From: Selaginella moellendorffii
Lineage: Eukaryota > Streptophyta > Lycopodiopsida > Selaginellales > Selaginellaceae
Length of the DNA stretch: 64,000 bases
Assembly (NCBI RefSeq): GCF_000143415.4
Contig: NW_003314300.1
Span: 656,825 to 720,824 of the forward strand
Direction: 5' to 3'
Shown: in pieces, positions 47,301 through 58,696 of the stretch
Layout: each line of letters begins with the position of its first letter
How positions within the stretch are numbered: the first letter of the stretch is position 1
Position numbers and translations under genes: made by a program
Notes under the pieces: generated by a model
What the model was told of the DNA's origin: nothing
The model's input: only the letters and a program-made list of their open reading frames with translations
Databases searched by the model: none

Positions 47301-49620
47301 ACGAGCACAATACTCGTGAATGAAGCTCACGCTGTCCTGCGAACTTTTACAAGCACCTGATTCCACACGGAAAAACTCCAGGTCACCTTCTGGAGGTGCC
47401 TCTCTCGTAATATCCATATAATTTCGGAAGATTACTTGATCTTCCACCACTCTTTCGCTTGTACACAACTGGTTGAACAGGTTCAGCTGCTCTACATTCC
47501 CCCTGTACGTATCAGATCCATGTTTAGAATGCAATTACAAAGGACGAACTATTTACGTTTCCAGAAGCCATACGTAAGTTGATAATAGGTTTCGAGCACG
47601 TCCTCGGGATTGAACATGGCTTCGCAAAGTTTGGCATACGTCAAATCTGATTACAGCGCAGCATGCCTGGACATCAAGACCTTCTTCTGCAACTGAGGTC
47701 GCTATTAGCAGATTAAGCTACAAGATATACAAGGAACGTTACACATAAAAAAGCATAAGAACTACCAACCTTGCCACCTGCAAAAGAGTGTAGAACCTCC
47801 TGCTGCTGGGTTGGATTTCTTGCATCCGTATCACGCACACCAGTCATATAATCACAACGGAGATGAGAAAGAAACGAAAGCCCAGATATGAGCTTGGCTA
47901 AGGCCATGGCCACAATCACACGTTCCACAAAGACAATGCAACGCATGTTTGTCATGCCCCTGAAAATGATTTAAGCAAAACTTTCAGGGAGGGCACAACT
48001 AACCTCAATCTTTCAAGCACATCCAATAGTACCAGTACTTTCGGGCTTAATGTTCCTGAAGTCATTTCCTCTAAGGTCGGATAAGAGCGCGAAGATACTG
48101 ATTGTGTGTTTGAACGGTTTAGACAAACAAAAACAAAAACAGAAAAGAAAAGAAAAGAAAAGAGAGATACGAACCTTGAGAAAACCTTGGTATTGAAGAA
48201 ACATTTTGTAAGAAACGCTCTTTCAAGCTCGTTTTCACCTCCTCCTCCTCCAACGAGACATCTGGCTTCCATTTTAAATGAAAAGTACTTTTGTTGCGAC
48301 TCTTGAGTATCTCCACTGCCTGCAGAAGTACACATTTCTAACACAACACATACGTTATGTGATTACCAGAAGCGCAGGTAGAAGGCCCAGGTCTACGAGG
48401 CAGTGGTTTATGCTCAGAAGAAGTCTGTCAATAGATTTGTTTATTTTGTTCTGCTGCTCATATTCGCTACAGTTACACGCAGCTTCAGAATTTAGCTGTA
48501 GTTCAAAGTGAGAAATAAGAATTAAATAAAAATTTAGGGGGAACTTACGCGGTCTTTTAGTATTTCTAGATCAGTTTGTATACTGGAGAAGCTTTGTTTC
48601 GGTCTGTCATAGTACTCCTTATATTGTGTCGGATTCGGATAATACTCTTCTATTTCGGACTTATCTTCCACTGTGTACACCTAACCATGACGTGAGAAAA
48701 AGTCATTCTCCAACATATAACTAAAACCTTGGCATCCAGAATGCTTTCTAAGACCGTTAATTTACAATTGCAGTCATAACTTGATGATACACCTGAAATA
48801 TTTCCTCGAGTAAGAGTTATAAACAGGAAACACAGAAACAACACTGTTACGGCACCTTTCTGAATAACAGGAGAAGCTGTCATTCCAAATATCTTTGGCT
48901 TTGATTTGAGACAAGAAACGTGGTAGTGCGTCTGGTTGTAAAGCAGAATAAGAAACAGGCCACAGACGAAAGATTTCACCTTCATAATCAGCGCGTATGG
49001 ATGATTCTTGTGGGCGTGATGACACTCGTCCATGACAAGGATTTCCACAAACTCGAGCTTCAGCGCAGAAGTCCCGAGCGCATTTAAAAACACCTGAGGC
49101 GTCATCACCAGAACCTGTAGACAAAATCCATAAGAAAACAACGAAAAGATTGTGATCGAAGACGCTCACTTGATGAGAATCCACCTCCGCCTGCCATTGC
49201 TTGACGCTCCAAGAATCGACTCCTTTGTCACCGTAGTAGTCACCGACCTTGAGCACCGTAAAGGATTCTATAGCTCGAGCTTGCTATTAAAGAAGAAGAG
49301 CAAAAAAGTTACAGTCTAAAGAATTGGAGAACTCGCGAAGAAGAACAGTACCTGGATCACCAAATTCACCGTTGGTGCTAGAAACACCGCAATTCGCTTC
49401 TCCTGGGGCATGGACAGCCTGTCCTCGAAGCTCTGGATGAGCATGATCGCGATCATCGTCTTCCCCGTTCCAGTGCCGAGATTGACGATGATATTCTCCT
49501 TCAATGCCCTCTGGAACACATCTTTCTGGTAGCTGCAACGCGAATCAGGTAGAATGTAGGCTACTAGATCGTCTCTTACCCGCGCGGGATCATCGTCTTG
49601 GCCCGCTTCGCGCAATCCAT
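44302..49620 (-). CDS. DCL: Dicer-like RNase III endoribonuclease
   Basis: Many short exons on the minus strand, ATG at 49620 (MDCAKRAKTMIPRG), first exons 49620-49580 and 49532-49352, stop at 44302. Domains in order: helicase with Walker A NLGTGTGKTMIAIML, DECH box (VMDECHHAHKNHPYALIMK), MTASPVIQKG, motif V LIATSVAEEGLDVQACCAV and motif VI SHVQSRGRAR; Dicer dimerisation region (FPPNAPLRSVEGPLRRTEQL, about 47.2 kb); PAZ (about 46.2-46.9 kb); RNase IIIa (ESLELLGDSFLKYVVTQKLF, about 45.7 kb); RNase IIIb (RLEFLGDGVLDFLVSRHLFE, about 44.95 kb, and DLLESITGAIFVDTNFDLER); one double-stranded RNA-binding domain ending in SAKIDAALKMLASLQ. Dicers cut long double-stranded RNA into small RNAs in the nucleus. 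I followed the helicase exons one by one and found no break. The N-terminus is short, with helicase beginning within 30 residues. The DCL1-4 class cannot be fixed by eye. Confidence 0.93.
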
Positions 49621-49909
49621 GACGCCAAAAACCCCTGTCTGAAAAGCCCTAGCCTAGTGCCAAACAACTTTGCCTTTAAAATGGGTTTTTAATTTTGTTT
49701 CGTGCTCGCCAAGGAAAAAAGAACCAGCCAATGGTGGCGATCATCGATCGATCATCTTCTCTCTCTCTCTCTCTCTCTCTCACTCCTGGTCTTGGGCACC
49801 ACTAGAAAATCTACAGGGCATAAGAGCTTTCTTTTGTACAAATTTGGAGGAGACCCTCTCCCTCTCTCTCCCTCGAGACGATCGTTTGATAGAGGCGGTA
49901 TCAAATCGA

Positions 49910-51090
49910 TCACCTGGTGCTGACGCGAAGAATCGGCTGCGCCACCGCGGGAGTGAGGATGCTGGAACAAAACTCCTCCCAGGATTTCTGGTTTTGATCG
50001 TCGGAGTCACTGCCACTGCTGCTGCTGCTCGTCTCGGAGAGATTGGAGCTCACGTCCGGCTGTTGCTGGAAGGCCGAGTGGAGCTCCACCACCAACTTAC
50101 GAGCGGATTCGCGAGCCTCGGGGAGCTGGTCGATGAGCTGCGCAGCGGCGATTTGCATCAAAGCTTCCAATCCGTAGTCCCTGATGCCTTCGGCGCCCTG
50201 GAGGAAACAAGGAAAATGTGAGAAACTTTTGATCGAATCCATGAAGATCTCGAGCAACTTACGAGTTTGGCGACGCTCTTGGAGATACATGTTGCCGACT
50301 TTGCACGGACGCGGGGGTTCTTGTGCGTCGTATACGGCTGGAGCTTGTGGATCAAAGAGACGGGCGATATCCAGGTAGTCATTCCCAAGAGAGCCTTTTC
50401 GGCTTCCTCGCAAACGAATTTCTTGTCTTGTGATGCTTTGAGCAATAGTTGGAGCAACTGGATCACAGAAAAAAATAAAGGACCAAAAGCTTAGAACCAG
50501 TATGAAACTATCTGCCTATGCATGGCGAGAAGGGAAAAAAAAGAGGGCAAGGAGAAAAAAAGTACCAGAGGATCGAGCATTTCGAGCACTTGATCTTGAA
50601 ACGCCTGGAACAAATCCGAGCATGCCATAATCGCCGTCTTGCACAGCGCGCTGCGAGGATTCTTCACGGCCTTCAAGACTAGGGTCATGACATTCTCCCT
50701 GCGGCGGCGGCATCGATCATCAATCCACCAGTCCGAAATATCAGATCTAGAACCACTCACAGCACGGGGAGGAGCAAATCCGACTGGAAGATGGAGATCT
50801 GGCGCACTTGATTCAGCGCCGCGCACACGGTGAGCCAATCTCCGGAGCCGAGCCTTGCTGCCAGGGTCTGCCACCAGCAATGCCGTGAGCAAGAATGCAC
50901 ATCCCCATAGATCTGCGCCATAGAACCCTACCTTGAGCTGCGTCTCGGGATCTTTGAGCGGCTTGAGATCCCTGGAAAGAATGTACTCCACTTCTTGCAC
51001 TGGCGGCCGATTCTCATCGTTGATCTTGCCTAGAACCGCTGGCGCTTGCTGCTGCTGCTGATTCTTCTTGACGATTCCTCCAGCCATCAT
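49910..51090 (-). CDS. TOG/HEAT-repeat (CLASP-N-like) protein
   Basis: Five exons on the minus strand: 51090-50932, 50867-50761, 50698-50566, 50457-50263, 50197-49910, giving 293 residues. The start is MMAGGIVKKNQQQQQAPAVL. The core is a HEAT-type helical array: LKPLKDPETQLKTLAARLGS then GDWLTVCAALNQVRQISIFQ, VMTLVLKAVKNPRSALCKTA, IMACSDLFQAFQDQVLEMLD, FVCEEAEKALLGMTTWISPV and HKNPRVRAKSATCISKSVAK. This matches the TOG domain of CLASP and TOGARAM proteins, which bind tubulin. The C-terminal tail is Ser/Asp-rich (SETSSSSSGSDSDDQNQKSW). Plant single-TOG proteins of this size are poorly studied; a role in microtubules is inference from the fold. Its promoter lies between it and the LEA-2 gene downstream on the same strand. 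Confidence 0.82.
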
Positions 51091-51268
51091 CTGGCGGCAA
51101 CGATCACTGGACCGACCAAAGCGCCAAACCCAAAAGAAGAAGAAGAAGAACAAAAAAAATGGGGTTTTCTCTTTTTTTCCTCTCGTCCTTCTCTCTTCAC
51201 GGCCGCCTTATCTTCAACGGCGAGCTAGGGAATATTACGACGGGCGCCCGTCAAGATGCCGGCCGACG

Positions 51269-51303
51269 TGACGTCCCACCGTTGGAGTGATGTCCTCCAC
51301 GTG
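51269..51303. promoter_or_regulatory. ACGT elements (TGACGTCC and G-box CACGTG) upstream of the TOG gene
   Basis: TGACGT at 51269-51274 and the palindromic G-box CACGTG at 51298-51303 lie 180-215 bp upstream of the TOG start codon (minus strand). These are classic bZIP/bHLH binding cores in plants. No experiment is implied; the motifs are exact. Confidence 0.45.
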
Positions 51304-51379
51304 GCACTGCTCGTGGTGGGAATCGAACGCGAGACCTTTATAAGCTCGAGATTGAGTTAAATTTTTTTGACACGTCTAC

Positions 51380-52164
51380 CTAGTCGAGATTAACGTTCTT
51401 CACCCCGCACTGCTTGCTCACGAGCTGCTGTTGCCGCGGGCTCACAGCGATCTCGCAAGAAATCCCCACCTGGAAGAAGAAGCCAGTGAGAATCTCTCGA
51501 TCGATCGCGACCAATCGAGCGATCGAACGGTCAATCGAGCGAGAGAAGAAGAAGAAATCGTAAGACGAAATTAGCCCAAGAACCCTAAAAAACTGACCTC
51601 GATCCGGGGCGTCTGGATTCCCAGCACGACGATCCTCGCCGGGATCTTCCCGCGCAGATCCAGCTTCACAATCCCGCTGGCCGCGTCCTGGAGCAGATCC
51701 TCCGCCGTCGCCTGGAGCACATTGACCCTGTCCACGACGATCGACGCCCGGACGAGCCCGCTGCTGCGCGCCGGCTGATAGAACGCTGGAGCCACCGCCA
51801 ATCCCACGAAATTCCGCCTGTAGTAGATGTAGATCCGCGTCGCCGAGTACCTGATCCCGACCTTGTTGGGATTGTGCGCCGCCAGCGTGAGCTCCAGATC
51901 CATGGACAGCAGCACCGCCATGCCGCTAGTGGTGAGCGGCGCGGGCTGCTCGACGCGAAACGAGACAATGCGCGCGTCCTGGAGGGAGAAATCTGGCCGC
52001 CTGGGGCGCAGGACGAGGAAGAGGACGAGCGCGACGATCGCCGCTAGGACGACGACGAGGAGGAATCCAATGCAGCAGCATCGCCGGCAAGCCCTGGATC
52101 GATCGTAATCGTCGTAGTAGTCGTGATGGAGATGGAGCTTGCGCCGGCCACTAGCGCTTCTCAT
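51380..52164 (-). CDS. LEA-2 / NDR1-HIN1-like (NHL) membrane protein
   Basis: Two exons on the minus strand, 52164-51598 and 51469-51380, give 218 residues. The N-terminus is basic with Cys (RSRACRRCCCIG) followed by one transmembrane segment, FLLVVVLAAIVALVLFLVL (about residues 33-51), then an extracytoplasmic LEA-2 beta-sandwich: VLLSMDLELTLAAHNPNKVG, YSATRIYIYYRRNFVGLA and FYQPARSSGLVRASIVVD. The short second exon supplies the usual end VGISCEIAVSPRQQQLVSKQ then CGVKNVNLD, which completes the family pattern; without splicing the protein would end after SFLGFLG. NHL proteins sit in the plasma membrane and take part in defence and stress responses; the specific role here is unknown. Confidence 0.88.
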
Positions 52165-52601
52165 TCTCTCTCCCTCTCGCGCGCGCGTTTCCCTCGTCTA
52201 AAAAAGAGAGCTCTCCTCTCTTTTGCTAAAGAGATTTCTTGGAAGGAAAAAACTACCTATGGAATTTATAGACAAGGACGATCCAAAGGTTTTTTTTCAG
52301 TGGAAGCTTTCATTTTCCTTTCAATCACTGTTTCCTCTATGCTTTGCCGCTTCACATTCCTTGGATTCGATCAAAAGATATAAACTTTTTGCCCATGCGT
52401 GATTCTTATGCTACACCAATCCAATAAGTCCAAGATCAAACAACGTACATATTCTCTAACCTTTGATAATTCCCCGGACGTTTGGAGTTTCGATCTTCTT
52501 GAGGCAAAACGTTGAAGTGCTTGTAACTTTGACGAAGAATTCCTTGTAGCTCTTCCCGAAGACCTGTGGTGGTACCAGATTCGATTTTTTTTTTGTTTGG
52601 T
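52165..52601. other. Intergenic between NHL and TXNDC9 genes
   Basis: It includes the NHL promoter side (CT-rich leader with GCGCGCG near 52178) and the 3' flank of the TXNDC9 gene. No further gene was seen. Confidence 0.5.
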
Positions 52602-53780
52602 CTACTCCGAGTCACTGTCTTCATACGTCGTCGTGCGGATCCTTGTCTGTCCGTAGTCGTCTTCCACCTTTTTCTCTGGAACTATCAAGATCCCTGTCAC
52701 GAAACTCGAGGTTAGCAAGCAATCGAAGCTTAGAGACAAGCTTTGCTTACCTTTCTTGATCAGGAGCTTCTCGAGCGTAGCTGTGGGAAAATCGTCCACG
52801 CCTCCCAGTTCTTCAAACCCGACAATTCTCTCGCTTGCAATGCCGTTCCTGCGAGAGGCAAACGAGTGAGCTTTCCAGACATCCGGGACCGAAAAGTCTG
52901 TTACCTGAACAAGATGACGCACGGCAGCGTCTTGATCTTGAGCTTTGAAACGAAGAATGGACATTTCTGTACGGGGATAAATGAATCAAGGAACTGAACG
53001 ACAGGAACGAAAAATCTCACCTCCGCATCCACCATAATGAATTTTGTCTCAAAGTGTTTAAGAGCTAGAGCTTTCAGGTGCTTGTTGATGATCCTGTGTA
53101 CAGCAGCATTACAGAGTTAAAGCTTCCACCGAGAAAAAAAAATCTCCTGCAACTTACTTGCAGCGGAAGAACTCGCGATGGTAGAAGTGACACACAACCT
53201 TGTTACTGCCAGTAACTTCTCCGAGAAAATCTTCTTCGGCTACCTGAAGAACACATCTCGAAAACCAAAAATCTCAAAACTAATGGAATGAATCTCTTGC
53301 TTTTACCTCTCTGTACTCTCCATGTCCCTGCCTTTGCAAAACTTGCCTCTTCTCAGCTTCCCTCTACAAAAACCAAAGAAAAAATTTCTCTCAGAAAAAC
53401 TCGAAAGAAACAAACAAGCAAACCTTGAGTGATGCAATCCTATCGGCATGAAGCCGCTCCAGCTCTGGATCCTGAAAACAATGAAGTAAACCACGGCAAA
53501 GAGCTCCATCAAAAACTCACATCCATGAGCTCGTCCAGATCTACTTCCGGCGCCGCCTCCTTCGTCGATTGCTTCTCTGCCGCCAGCATTTCCTGACCAT
53601 GAGCCCACAATCCTTGAGAACAAGGTTCCACAAAACCTCGCTCCCTTGGAAATATTTCCAGCCTACATTCTCTCTCTCATCGGCGGCGATGCCTACCTTC
53701 TTGTAATCCCGCGCCGCAGCTCCCATGGCGGATCCAAACGCCAGGTCGGAGAGCGTCGATCCAAACTTGCTGGGATCCAT
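52602..53780 (-). CDS. TXNDC9-like: Thioredoxin domain-containing protein 9 (TXNDC9/PLP3-like)
   Basis: Nine exons on the minus strand: 53780-53697, 53592-53521, 53471-53424, 53363-53307, 53243-53158, 53093-53021, 52966-52905, 52848-52751, 52693-52602, giving 223 residues. The N-terminal helical part reads EMLAAEKQSTKEAAPEVDLD then DPELERLHADRIASLKREAE and GHGEYREVAEEDFLGEVTG. The thioredoxin-like fold follows with VVCHFYHREFFRCKIINKHL, FIMVDAEKCPFFVSKLKIKT, LPCVILFRNGIASERIVGFE. As in the whole family there is no CxxC redox centre, so it is not a redox enzyme. Homologues bind the CCT chaperonin and modulate tubulin and actin folding. The C-terminal tail is acidic (TYEDSDSE). It is divergent from the gene at 53870. 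Confidence 0.93.
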
Positions 53781-53869
53781 AGCTGCGAAGAACAGAACTT
53801 CTCCCCAACAAAACAAGAAGATTAGGGCTCACAGACCTAACGGGTGTGGGATATTCCTTTAGAAGAATT
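53781..53869. promoter_or_regulatory. 89-bp divergent promoter with telomere-repeat motif
   Basis: The complete gap between the TXNDC9 ATG and the plus-strand ATG at 53870. It contains TTAGGG at 53822-53827 (the complement of a telo-box core) within GATTAGGGCT. No TATA box is visible. Confidence 0.55.
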
Positions 53870-54288
53870 ATGGAGCAGCGGGCGCCATCGCTACTGGAGC
53901 TGAGCACCGAGTGCGCTGTGCGCAATATCCATCGATTGCCATCGCTCGGATCCATTCCAGATCACATCGTGCTTCACTTATTCCGCGTAAGTCATTCTCG
54001 ATCTAGGGATTTCCTCCTCCTTAGGATTCCTTCCATGGGATTTTCTCATTCTGGATTCACTCGTATTTTGATTGATGAGAACCATTGCTGTTATTTGAAT
54101 CTTTCTATTGTAGCGATTTTGAGCAATCGATTTTCATTGTTCTTTAGAGAACTCTAGAGTGTGGGAAGCTAACCGAGGGAGTGTTACAATTGTTCCTGGC
54201 CACGGGTCACAAACAAATCCAGGACTTTGTGGCACAACACATCCATCCAGTTCTAGAGCCCATTCTCCCAACAAGTAAAAAATTATAG
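53870..54288 (+). pseudogene. 5' part of an unrecognised gene (two exons), truncated by AT-rich DNA
   Basis: Exon 1 (53870-53986) encodes MEQRAPSLLELSTECAVRNI then HRLPSLGSIPDHIVLHLFR and ends at a good GTAAGT donor. Exon 2 starts after TTTAG at 54148: RTLECGKLTEGVLQLFLATG, then HKQIQDFVAQHIHPVLEPIL, with an in-frame stop at 54286-54288 or a possible donor at 54275. The start resembles N-termini of plant LRR/F-box-like proteins (SLLELC..A...I..L..LP..I...L), so the rest of the gene is expected downstream but only AT-rich DNA follows. It is either a truncated gene or a gene with an unusually long intron. The family is uncertain. Confidence 0.5.
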
Positions 54289-57200
54289 CTCCTTTCTTCT
54301 GTGTTTCTTATTCCAAGCTTTCCAGGATGCTCAGATCGGTGATAAGTATTTCATATAACTGATGGAACTATTTTCTTGGTTGTATAAACAGAGGTTTGTT
54401 TATTCATTTTTTCTAAGCTAGAGTGCTGAAGATCTGAATTTCTAGTTTTGTTGACGTGAACCAAAAAGATTCAAATCAAGAAGGTAATAATTATTTTTTT
54501 CAAATTTTTTGCATAGATATTTGTAAATTATATTATATTTTATTCTATATAAGTCTAAGTATATTTTTACCCCTAAATTAGTAATGCATAAATAGTTTTT
54601 TGAGTGTTCAGAATAGATATATTAATTAAGGTTTATAAAAATGAATGGATAATATTTAATCCCAAATGGATGGTCCATATATTATAAATTTACATTATCC
54701 TCTTTTTTGAAAGATGAAAAGGTGATGATAATAAATCACTAGGCAATTATAAATTACCACAAAAATTTAAAGTTCCCAAAAACTCACTAATAAAGTTGTT
54801 GGTAACCATGATTTAAATAAAGCTTAAAACCTTAGCATAAGTAAGTTGCATAAAACTCCCAAATGCTTAAACCAACCATGTAACCATAACTTTGAACTGA
54901 AGTAAAGGATTTTGAGAGCCACTACAATCTATAAAACATTATTATAGTAAACAATACATTCCATCTCTAAATCTGCCTGTTGATAATTTTTCAAGACCAC
55001 TATTAACTCAAATTTAGATAAAACAACTATAAAAAGTTAGCACCCTAATCCAACACTACACATGAGAGGTTAAATTCACTCCATTTATCTTTTATATTTT
55101 CTTTATTCTTTCCTTAAAGGAAAATAAGTTTTGAAGCACTGGCTCCATTTGAATTTATTGTACTCGTCCTCACTTTGCCATCTATGTTTGGCCTCACTAT
55201 GTTGGGGCTAAATGTTTCATTCAAACTCACTATGTTTATCCTCATTTTAAAATTTATGTCATTCATCTTCACTCCATTACCATATTCAATCATCCTTACT
55301 TTATCTTCGGGGCTAGACTCCCATCCATCCCCTTTACCCCTTTCAAAGAAAAAAAAGTTCAAAGTGTCAAGGTGAAAAAGGGAAAATGAGAAAAATTGAG
55401 GAAAAATTATTGTGGAAAAAGAAAAAACATTAGAAGAAGAACTTACAATAGTTAGCAATATAGAAATAAGGAAATAAAAAAAAAGATATGTGCTCAAAGC
55501 TTAGAAAATAAAAGACTTTCTATCATAAAATATTTCAACCATCACAATATAAGTAATACAACCTCCTCAAACTTTGCATTAACAACAATAAATCAAAAAC
55601 TCTTAATAGCACTAAAAAATGGGAACACAACCTAAAATTCTAGCTAAAGTGATTCAACCTTTAGAACATAAGAATACTTAAGGCTAGAATTAATTAAAGA
55701 CTCTATCAACAAAACAAAAGTAAGATTCTCAATTTCATGTATATACTCAATATCTAGATTAATATCATTTCTTTTTTTAGCATATCGATAATTTATGATT
55801 CTTATGATTCTTATTCTCAGTCTAGTGTTGAGTTAAGTGTTTTCTATCCTAAATATTGTAGATGAGGAAGGAACATTAAGAACATGAGAACATGAGTTAG
55901 ATTGAGAAATAAGAAAAGGTTAGGAAAGAGCAAAAGGTAAAGAGAAAGAATTATATAACAAATTAAAAAATTGATACTTACCCCATGAAATCTCCACTTC
56001 ATCTCTAAAGTTATTTTTATAATAATTAAGTTTATCATCACAATCTGGAATCCATTCAAGTTCATACACATTGTCTTTTCATAAACTCAATCCTCAAACA
56101 TTCTCCAAGAACTAAATTACATCATTCATAACTCAATACTCAATGTCATGATCATGTTCCACATTAATAAGAAATTGTAAAACACTGAGAACAAAACAAA
56201 CTATATAATCATGTCTCACAAAAGTTGGAGACAATAACACACTAAGGATGGGTGCAACACCAATATAATAACACCCTATAGTACTAAACATTTGATCCAA
56301 CGAAGTAACATTAAAAGCCTCAAGTAACATACTCCTTGATCAATAATGGCGTGGTATGGTAGAAGAATAGAATGCAATGAAAATCAAAAGAAAGAGTAGA
56401 TCTAAGCATAACAATAATTAAAGTTCTAGATCTTGCACAAAGCTAATATACATCTAAATTATCCTTTCAATTAATATGGTTTTCTAAATTTATTATTATA
56501 TGTGTATTAAGCGTGCTCATTCTTATTGACTTAAGCTGGACATCCTCATCCTTCCAAATAATTCTATTCCAAGCTAATAGTAGAATGAAAAAATAACTTT
56601 GAAATGAAAAAAACTGATTAATTACTCACTTGTATAAAAACTTTCTCATGATTGATAATATATCACTATGATGGTACTTGCCCTAGCACCAATTTACATT
56701 GTTGTCTAATATAAGAATAAAACAAAATTTTAAAATTAGTTATTATGGTAGATTTATGGCACTTAGTTTAAGAAAATTAAAACTAATTCAGAACTTGTTA
56801 GAAAATTATTTCAAGTAAATTTTATTGTGATTACAGTGAGATTATTATTTATATGTAGATTCAAAAGTAAAGAATTCAACTGTAATATGATCAATATGTT
56901 GATAGCAATCTATAAATGACCAATTATTCCATCCATAATCACCTTTTGTTTTATATTTTGCAGAACCTGGAAAAACTATTAACTTATAAGGCTCATCTTT
57001 TACATACAAATCTACAATTTCTTGTATATAAAAATCTACAATTTCTAAGATAGAATTTGGATCTTTCTGATCTTCAAACAATTAATGCTCTTCTATAGAT
57101 AAAAACATTTACATCTCTCCTATAATTATTATAGTATACAGTTAGAACATAAGTCATAAATTTTTCCCAATCATAAGTTGGAAAGACCATGCTTAAACTC

Positions 57201-58696
57201 CGATTTAAAAAAAGTAAAAACCAAAAAATAAAGAAATAAATTATAATATGATACATCTTTTGATAAAATTAGAACTAATAAGTAGCTTATAATAATAAAT
57301 CGTTTATATTACAAGTAAAACCACATTAAAATTTTAAAAGTATATATTAATATAGAAAAACAAACAAGAAAAGCAAAGGAAAGTATTAATTTTCAGAGCA
57401 AAGATTTTGTGGCAAAAGTTTGTCTTTTAGTATTTTTGAGTTTAAGGCTGGTATTATTTTTAATGGTTATCTTTAACATGCATACATTATTAAACTATGT
57501 ACTATCTATCTTCAATTATAAATATTGTAAGATTTGAATTTACTAATGTTCTAAGTTGTGTTCTTATTAGTTGTATCTTTTGTTTCAATTGTTTAGGAAT
57601 GTTTTATTATATCTGCCACAAGTATAGAGATAAAATTATTTTATTGAATTGTAAAACTTACCTTTTTATTAGTAGGCAAGGTTATAATTTGAACCAAAAT
57701 TTATTAATAGTTTAATATCTTTTATATATATATATATGATCCTGTATGATAATTCTAATATTATATATTAATTTCTGTCCACTTTTAACATTATTTTAAA
57801 TTGATTTTTTTAAATACTAAATTTTAAAATTTTAAAGATATTTATTCAGTAAAAATTAGAGGATATAAAGATAAATTTAAAACATTTTAGTTCGTTCAGA
57901 GCTACTAGTCTGAAGTGCCATTGCAACCAAGCAATTGAATTGGCTTAGAGCATAAAGGATATTGTCCATTTTATTCGTATCAAGAGTTCATTTTCTAAAG
58001 AAGAAAAGATGGAATGATTTATGTTTGTTTAAAATTTAAAATACAAAGTCATATAAACCCATTTTAATAGAGTTTCTAAAAATTAATTTGTCAAACCTGA
58101 AGCTAATCAATAACTTAATGATGAAAATTACTTAGGGTATAAGCTATACTAATTAAATGTGCCCGTATCACTTTTAAATTTAAATCCAGTCAAGTTAATG
58201 TTTATAGTATCATTATGAATGGTGATGGCAAAAATATAGCGTTTTAATTGAAAATTTACATATAGTTGTCATTTCTTTGTTTTTGTTTCTGTATATTTCA
58301 TAAAGTTATTAGCTTATGAGATGTATAGATCTATTTTGTTTAGACAGAAATTGTAAATTTAAACTTAATTTTACAAGAAAAGAAACCAAATAAAATAGAC
58401 ATCGTTCGAAAATACTTTAACTAATAATACTTTAGAATATCTTTATACTATAGAATATAATTTTTGAATACAATTAGGATTGTCACAGGTTATCAATGTC
58501 CAACGGGGTACAAGATTAATTTTGAAGTGAAGTGAAGCACTAACTTTGGGAAATGGCTATACACAACTTTCGATTATGTACGGAGCGGAGTGGAACCAGT
58601 TTTTCCCATGTGTATAATACAAAAAAAAACCACCACCTTCTCAAGAATCCTAGAGTCTTTCAAGGAAAAAAAGAGAGAGAGAGAAATGGAAAATGG
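54289..58696. other. 4.4-kb AT-rich gene-free tract
   Basis: Strongly AT-rich with many A/T runs and a TA repeat at about 57724-57737. No recognisable coding segment on either strand; the small open frames (for example 55114-55497, 56845-57081) have no domain and reflect composition. It separates the truncated gene at 53870 from INO80. Nothing with terminal repeats could be fixed by eye. Confidence 0.6.

Noticed and set aside
51310-51370. Possible tRNA or SINE on the minus strand
   Set aside because: A perfect B-box-like GTTCGATTC occurs, but no A box, cloverleaf arms or 3' acceptor pairing could be found.
54289-58600. Small open frames in the AT-rich tract as possible genes or organellar insertion
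   Set aside because: Their composition is simple and AT-driven, with no recognisable plastid or mitochondrial gene and no domain.
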